NCBI GenBank assembly: GCA_947479455.1
Contig: CANJZE010000001.1
Location: 45,106-109,105, forward strand
Reading direction: 5' to 3'
Length of the DNA: 64,000 bases
From: Bacteroidota bacterium
Lineage (GTDB): Bacteria > Bacteroidota > Bacteroidia > Chitinophagales > LD1
The notes under the pieces are model-generated. The model was not told where the DNA came from. It made no database searches and saw nothing but the letters and a program-made list of their open reading frames with translations. The position numbers were made by a program, and so were the translations under genes. Positions 58,796 to 64,000 of this stretch are shown piece by piece; position 1 is the stretch's first letter, and each line of letters begins with the position of its first letter.

Positions 58796-58815
58796 ATCAA
58801 AATAGTGAGTCAAAT

Positions 58816-58852
58816 AAAAAACCCTTATGCTTTTTGAGCCACAAGGGTTTTT
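58816..58852. terminator. Terminator hairpin (bidirectional) between dnaE-like and tRNA-Cys
   Basis: AAAAACCCTT...AAGGGTTTTT flanked by A/T runs. Confidence 0.75.
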
Positions 58853-58857
58853 GTTAG

Positions 58858-58928
58858 AGGTCGGGAGCGGATTCGAACCGCTGTAGCAGCTTTTGCAGAG
58901 CTGAGCCTAGCCACTCGGCCACCCGACC
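58858..58928 (-). tRNA. tRNA-Cys (GCA)
   Basis: Minus strand GGTCGGG...CAGCT-CTGCAAA-AGCTG...GCGGTTCGAATCCGC-TCCCGACC: 7-bp acceptor, anticodon GCA, T-loop TTCGAAT. Confidence 0.95.
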
Positions 58929-59019
58929 ATTTTTTTAATGGGAGTGCAAATCTATTTAAGTTTCGAAATTCTAAAAATGGAATTTGTTTTCTAATACCTT
59001 TCGCTGCGCGATGATTACT

Positions 59020-59138
59020 CAGATAACAGCCAACGATTAGAGGATAATGCAAACCGCACAAAACGCCTTTATGTATTATCTGTGAAATCACTAATGTTAT
59101 CCTCTCCATCATTGCCGCAGGCATAATCATTGGCTGTT
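59020..59138. repeat. Interrupted inverted repeat between tRNA-Cys and the following gene
   Basis: AACAGCCAACGATTA (59025-59039) vs TAATCATTGGCTGTT (59124-59138), 14/15; GAGGATAA/TTATCCTC; CAGATAA/TTATCTG. Confidence 0.7.
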
Positions 59139-59231
59139 AATTGTGCAATCACCTTCGCTTTCACAATGGTTGTTGAAATCGTTCACGCAAAATCATTTTT
59201 TTACTTCAACTTCGCACTTGCAAAAAACAAC

Positions 59232-60491
59232 ATGCGCCATAAACTAATTTCTCTCCTTCTATTCTGTTCGATTTCGTTCTCCTCCGTTGCATCGCAGTTA
59301 CTTATACCTATGGACGAAGGGCAAACCAATCACCTCAAAGCATACGGTCTTGCCTACTATGCTTTAAAACAAGGAGCCACGCTCGACTGGTTATTGAACT
59401 ATCGTGGCGGAAGTTTTGCCGTGCCTAACGTAACGGCTCTAGAAAATGAATGCAAAATTCGCGGAGTGAGTTACGAAGTAATTACTGCCGGACAATACAA
59501 CGCCATACTCACCCAAATTGCCAACCCCGAAACAAATATGGATGTAATGAAGTTGGAGAAAGCGCCCAAGATTGCGGTGTATTCTCCCAAAAGCAAATTG
59601 CCGTGGGACGATGCCGTAACTCTTGTTTTAAAGTATGCCGAGATTCCTTACGATGTAATTTATGACGATGAAGTACTCGATGGAAAATTGATTCTTTACG
59701 ATTGGCTGCATTTGCATCACGAAGATTTTACGGGTCAATACGGCAAGTTCTACGCTTCGTATAATGGCGCACAATGGTATCAGGATGATGTAGCTAATCA
59801 AGAAGCCTGCGCCAAGCGCAGAGGATTCAGTAAGGTTTCGCAAATGAAACTAGCGGTGGCGCATAACATTCGCGATTTTGTTTTTGGTGGCGGCTTTATG
59901 TTTGCCATGTGCAGCGCTACCGACTCTTACGATATTGCCCTGGCAGCCGAAGGCACCGATGTTTGCGATGTGATGTTCGACCACGATGCACAAGACCCCG
60001 ATGCACAATCGAAACTCGATTACACCAAATGCCTTGCTTTCGAAAACTGGCATTTGCGCACCAATCCTTATGAATATGAATACAGTGATATAGATGCTAC
60101 CCTCGGCCGAACCGTTCAAAAAGATTTAGATTATTTCTCGCTCTTCGACTTCAGCGCAAAATGGGACCCTGTGCCTACGATGCTTTGTCAAGACCACACC
60201 CGCACAATCAAAGGTTTTCTAGGCCAAACCACCGCTTTCAAAAAACAGTTTATCAAGTCGAGTGTTTTAGTAATGGGGCAAAATAAATCGGCAGGCGAAG
60301 CGCGTTACATTCATGGCGAATACGGCAAAGGGCTTTGGACCTGGTATGGCGGCCACGACCCCGAAGACTACCAGCACATGGTAGGCGACCCGCCCACCAA
60401 TCTCGATTTACATCCCAACTCTCCGGGCTATCGTTTGATTCTAAACAACGTTTTGTTTCCTGCGGCACGCAAGAAAAAACAGAAGACGTAA
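59232..60491 (+). CDS. Secreted protein related to Bacteroidota ORFs often labelled asparagine synthetase B (no recognisable asn-synthase motifs)
   Basis: ATG at 59232 with signal peptide MRHKLISLLLFCSISFSSVASQ; LIPMDEGQTNHLKAYGLAYYALKQG...LLNYRGGSF; AVAHNIRDFVFGGGFMFAMCSATDSYDIALAAEGTD. Confidence 0.8.
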   Translation: MRHKLISLLLFCSISFSSVASQLLIPMDEGQTNHLKAYGLAYYALKQGATLDWLLNYRGGSFAVPNVTALENECKIRGVSYEVITAGQYNAILTQIANPETNMDVMKLEKAPKIAVYSPKSKLPWDDAVTLVLKYAEIPYDVIYDDEVLDGKLILYDWLHLHHEDFTGQYGKFYASYNGAQWYQDDVANQEACAKRRGFSKVSQMKLAVAHNIRDFVFGGGFMFAMCSATDSYDIALAAEGTDVCDVMFDHDAQDPDAQSKLDYTKCLAFENWHLRTNPYEYEYSDIDATLGRTVQKDLDYFSLFDFSAKWDPVPTMLCQDHTRTIKGFLGQTTAFKKQFIKSSVLVMGQNKSAGEARYIHGEYGKGLWTWYGGHDPEDYQHMVGDPPTNLDLHPNSPGYRLILNNVLFPAARKKKQKT

Positions 60492-60645
60492 GGACTGTAT
60501 GGTCTAGTGTCTAACGTCTAACATCTTGCGTCTTCCCTCCTCACCTTATTTTAAGATCACCACTCGGTACAGAAAAACTCTTGCTGCAATTCAATAAAAA
60601 AGTAGTTTTGGATCCGAAATTATTAAACCCCAAAAACCCTTTTCA

Positions 60646-63600
60646 ATGAAAAAGTTATTTACTCCGGTTTTCTTTTTCTGTTCTTTATTCCTTACTGCTC
60701 AAAACCCCTTTTCCTTTACCAACTCAAATGCAAAATTCGTAAACGCTGCTTTTCATAGTGGAAACTGCGTAAGCGTGGTAGATATGAATAGTGATGGAAT
60801 GGACGACCTTGCCCGACTTAGTCAGGGTGATGACGTTTATTATACCATTCAACGCACCAACCAAACCTTTAATAATATTCATGCAGTTGCTACCGGTCTA
60901 GGTGGCGCATGGGGTATGGTTGTAGCAGATGTAGATAACAATGGAGTTCGCGATGTAGCCATTGGTTCAGGTAGCCAAGCACGTGTAGTTACCGCAAACA
61001 CTGCGCTAACTACTTTTTCTATTACAGCAAATTTACCAAGGCCTTCTACTTTCTTTCCTCAAAACATGAACTTTGCCGATATAGATAATGACGGCATGGT
61101 TGATTTATTTGTTTGCAATGACGATGCTGCAGGAGTTATGTGGAAGAATGTTGCAGGGTCTTATCCCGCTACTACAAACTTTTTCAGTGTAAACAATCCC
61201 GGCACCGATAACAGTGGAAACTACGGAAGTATTTGGACTGATATTGATAATGACGGAGATATTGATTTTTACATTGCGCACTGTCGTCAGGGAACACCTT
61301 CAGGCGATGCCCGTAGATTAGATCAACTTTTTATTAATGATGGCGCAGGCAATTACACTTTGGATGCTGCCAACGCACGCGGCTTACGAAACACCGCCAT
61401 GACATGGACAGCAAGTTTTGATGATATTGATAACGATGGTGACTTGGATTGTGTTTTAACTGAAACGGATAAATCGAGCGAGTTATTTGTGAACGATGGC
61501 AATGGTTATTTCACCGACATTACAGCCGGAAGCGGTTTTGTTTTAGATATTACCCCTTACCAATCTAAAATGGAAGACTTAGACAATGATGGTTTTGTTG
61601 ACATTATTATTTCGGGCGATGATTCGCGAATATTTCATAACAACCACGACCACACCTTTACTCTTGTTAGCGGATTGTTCGACAACAACGCCATGCTTTC
61701 ATTTGCTACGGGCGATTTAAATCACGATGGCAAAATCGACCTGTATTCCACTTACGGTACGGTGTATAACAACCCTACAAATACCGATGATGTTCTTTGG
61801 CTCAACAGCACAAACAACGGCAACCACTTTGTAACTTTCAATTTGCAAGGAACAGTGAGCAATCGCGATGCACTGGGTGCTCGTGTTGAAATTTATGGTG
61901 CTTGGGGAAAACAAATTCGTGAAGTGCGAGCTGGCGAAAGTTACGGAACTACCAATTCATTTCAATGCCATTTCGGTTTAGGTACAGCTACTACTATTGA
62001 TTCTGTAATTGTTCGTTGGCCAAAAGGTTTGGTTACTCATATAGCCAATCCTGCTGCCGACCAATTCATTACCGTAATTGAAGGTCAATGTTACTCTGCC
62101 GATAACGTAATAGGTTATAGCGGTCCATCGGCACTTTGCGCGGGACAATCTGTAACCTTAACTGCACCAGCTGGTCATCAGTATCTTTGGAGCACAGGTG
62201 ATACTACACAAACGTTGACTGTTTCTACCACAGGTGAATTCAACGTTAAATTGATTGACGGAAGCGGTTGTTCAAACATTTCAAAAACAGTAACTATTCT
62301 ATCTCAACCCGATGAAACACCTACTATTTCAGCCGCAGCAGCTACTGTATTTTGCGAAGGCGATAGCGTGTTGTTGCAAGGTTCTACCGCTGCAAGTTAT
62401 TTATGGAGTAACGGAGCAACCACGCAAAATATTTATGCGAAAGATGCAGGAACGTATACCCTAACCATTCAGGGAACATGTGCGCCCTTCACATCTTCAG
62501 GAATTACACTTGCACCTATTGCATCGCACGTGGCAAGTATTGTTGAAGCAAGCACCTGCGAAGGAAGCGGAGCAACAATAAACCTAAGCGCAACCACCAC
62601 TGGAACTTCTTACTGGTATGATTCAGCAACGAACGGAACGATTGTAAACACAGGAACCACATACGCTACTTCTCCAATTGCAACAACAACTTATTATGTT
62701 GAATCACACGATAGCTTGTTTGGCTTTTCGGGTCATGTTGGCCCGGCAGATAATGCGATAGGCACGGGAAGCTATTTTACAGGAGACCAGTATCAAATTT
62801 TTGATGTGGTAAAGGCATGTGTTCTGCGTTCGGTATTAGTGTTTTCCGATTCAGCTAAAACACGGATAATTGAATTACGCGATAACGCGGGTACAATTCT
62901 TCAAGCCGATACAGTAGATATTGCGGTGGGCACTTTTACAATTCCCTTAAACTTTAACTTAACTCCCGGAAACAATTATCATTTAGGTTGGGCTTCGGGT
63001 ACACGACCTCATTTGTTTAGAAACGATGGCGGTGTTTCTTATCCTTATAATATCAACAACTTAATTTCGGTAACCGCCAGTTCGGCCGGCACAAGTCGTT
63101 GGTATGCCTACTACAACTGGTTTGTAGAAGAAGATCCTATTACATGTTCTTCTACTCGCACTCCCGTTACTGCTACAGTTAATCCAAACCCTGCCGTTAG
63201 TTTAAGCGGCTTGAATGCTACATACCTTAACACCGATGCAACTGTTACTGTTAGCGGAACTCCTTCAGGCGGAACCTTTACGGGAACAGGTGTTACCGGA
63301 ACAACATTTGACCCTGCGACTGCGGGCGTTGGCGGACCTTATACGGTTTCTTACTCTTACACCGATGGCAATGGATGCAGCGCAACTACTTCATTTGATG
63401 TTACTGTTGCACAGGATACTACTTCAGTAGGTTTTGTAAAACTAGAAGGTATTTCAGGAGTAAATGTTTATCCGAATCCGAATAGCGGTTCATTTGCAGT
63501 TACTTTCAAAACTGTTGGCGATGTAAAAGTTGACATCAGTTTGACAAATGAAATCGGTCAGAAAATTTTCGAAGAGAAAAATGTACTGGTTTCTAATTCA

Positions 63601-63702
63601 TTTGTTAAACCATTACATATGGAGCAAGTGGCTAAGGGAATCTACCAACTCAACATTACTTCAGGCAAACAGAAGAATACTTACAAAGTAATTATTCAAT
63701 AA
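60646..63702 (+). CDS. Secreted FG-GAP/VCBS-repeat and ASPIC/UnbV protein with Ig-like region and T9SS type-A sorting domain
   Basis: Repeated DIDNDGD-type Ca-binding motifs; VSNRDALGARVEIYG...REVRAGESYGTTNSFQCHFGLG (ASPIC_UnbV); C-term VNVYPNPNSGSFAVTF...KGIYQLNITSGKQKNTYKVIIQ. Confidence 0.9.
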   Translation: MKKLFTPVFFFCSLFLTAQNPFSFTNSNAKFVNAAFHSGNCVSVVDMNSDGMDDLARLSQGDDVYYTIQRTNQTFNNIHAVATGLGGAWGMVVADVDNNGVRDVAIGSGSQARVVTANTALTTFSITANLPRPSTFFPQNMNFADIDNDGMVDLFVCNDDAAGVMWKNVAGSYPATTNFFSVNNPGTDNSGNYGSIWTDIDNDGDIDFYIAHCRQGTPSGDARRLDQLFINDGAGNYTLDAANARGLRNTAMTWTASFDDIDNDGDLDCVLTETDKSSELFVNDGNGYFTDITAGSGFVLDITPYQSKMEDLDNDGFVDIIISGDDSRIFHNNHDHTFTLVSGLFDNNAMLSFATGDLNHDGKIDLYSTYGTVYNNPTNTDDVLWLNSTNNGNHFVTFNLQGTVSNRDALGARVEIYGAWGKQIREVRAGESYGTTNSFQCHFGLGTATTIDSVIVRWPKGLVTHIANPAADQFITVIEGQCYSADNVIGYSGPSALCAGQSVTLTAPAGHQYLWSTGDTTQTLTVSTTGEFNVKLIDGSGCSNISKTVTILSQPDETPTISAAAATVFCEGDSVLLQGSTAASYLWSNGATTQNIYAKDAGTYTLTIQGTCAPFTSSGITLAPIASHVASIVEASTCEGSGATINLSATTTGTSYWYDSATNGTIVNTGTTYATSPIATTTYYVESHDSLFGFSGHVGPADNAIGTGSYFTGDQYQIFDVVKACVLRSVLVFSDSAKTRIIELRDNAGTILQADTVDIAVGTFTIPLNFNLTPGNNYHLGWASGTRPHLFRNDGGVSYPYNINNLISVTASSAGTSRWYAYYNWFVEEDPITCSSTRTPVTATVNPNPAVSLSGLNATYLNTDATVTVSGTPSGGTFTGTGVTGTTFDPATAGVGGPYTVSYSYTDGNGCSATTSFDVTVAQDTTSVGFVKLEGISGVNVYPNPNSGSFAVTFKTVGDVKVDISLTNEIGQKIFEEKNVLVSNSFVKPLHMEQVAKGIYQLNITSGKQKNTYKVIIQ

Positions 63703-63720
63703 GCCAATCGCATTCATTTC

Positions 63721-63757
63721 AAAAAGGCAGAAGGGTTTTCTTCTGCCTTTTTTATTT
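63721..63757 (+). terminator. Rho-independent terminator
   Basis: AAAAAGGCAGAAG ggtttt CTTCTGCCTTTTTT. Confidence 0.9.
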
Positions 63758-63768
63758 CCAAAAATCCA

Positions 63769-63806
63769 ATGTCATCCTGAGCATGCAGAAGGATGCAGAA
63801 CAAAAG
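63769..63806. repeat. REP-like GTCATCCTGAGC...AGAAGGAT intergenic repeat
   Basis: ATGTCATCCTGAGCATGCAGAAGGATGCAGAAC contains the ATCCT...AGGAT inverted motif typical of dispersed intergenic repeats. Confidence 0.5.
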
Positions 63807-63851
63807 GCTTCTCTTCGTCCCTCGCCTCTTAATTTTATATTCGCACCTGTT

Positions 63852-64000
63852 ATGTCAGATACAAAAACTGCACACAGCAGAAACACCAAACTAAGTTTCG
63901 AAGATTTTAAAAACGAAGTGCTAAACGATTTTCGCGTAGTGGTTACCTCGCGCGAAACAAGTTTGCTTGGGCGTAAAGAAGTGTTGACCGGCAAAGCCAA
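63852..64000 (+). CDS. Start of a ThDP-dependent dehydrogenase E1-like protein (truncated by window edge)
   Basis: MSDTKTAHSRNTKLSFEDFKNEVLNDFRVVVTSRETSLLGRKEVLTGKAK; promoter-like TATATTCG at 63836. The overlapping minus ORF 63752..64000 is considered spurious. Confidence 0.6.
   Translation, partial: MSDTKTAHSRNTKLSFEDFKNEVLNDFRVVVTSRETSLLGRKEVLTGKA

Noticed and set aside
58858-58928. tRNA-Cys as an integration site for a genomic island
   Set aside because: No integrase, recombinase or duplicated tRNA 3' end is visible in the flanking sequence.
63752-64000. Minus-strand 82-aa ORF at the window end
   Set aside because: Antisense to a better plus-strand ORF starting at 63852 with a promoter-like element; also overlaps terminator and REP-like repeat.
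1-64000. CRISPR arrays, rRNA operons, retrons, BGC-type megasynthases
   Set aside because: Looked for regular direct repeats with unique spacers, rRNA signatures, RT motifs and modular synthase domains; none seen.

Overview
The window is a gene-dense, low-GC chromosomal segment from a Bacteroidota bacterium. Type IX secretion (T9SS) C-terminal sorting domains, a Porin_10-like protein, Bacteroidota-type serine palmitoyltransferase, an SWIB protein, DUF1573 and TAnnTTyG -7 elements all point that way. About 50 convincing CDSs and one tRNA-Cys (GCA) are present, mostly housekeeping: pyrB, pyrR, punA, ruvX, def, gdh, asnB, smc, lplA, mvaB, purA, fur, ribH, spt, parAB, thrS. I see no rRNA, CRISPR array, prophage or transposase. 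The regions most worth a second look are: (1) an SOS-type mutagenesis cassette at 52.9-58.8 kb (SRAP + LexA/S24-like repressor diverging from an intact Y-family polymerase + a short DnaE-like polymerase), with an inverted-repeat operator candidate; (2) a serine palmitoyltransferase adjacent to an uncharacterised 433-aa protein that could be a sphingolipid acyltransferase, with a CREST/ceramidase-like protein elsewhere in the window; (3) 7-bp tandem repeat arrays, two inside signal-peptide coding sequence and one abutting pyrB, where slippage would change reading frame or leader length; (4) a palindromic repeat inserted in frame inside a ThDP enzyme; (5) an M16-peptidase homologue lacking the zinc motif and fused to an OmpA-like domain; (6) several long intergenic hairpins. 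No strikingly novel multi-gene system is proven. All functional calls are by eye, without database searches.
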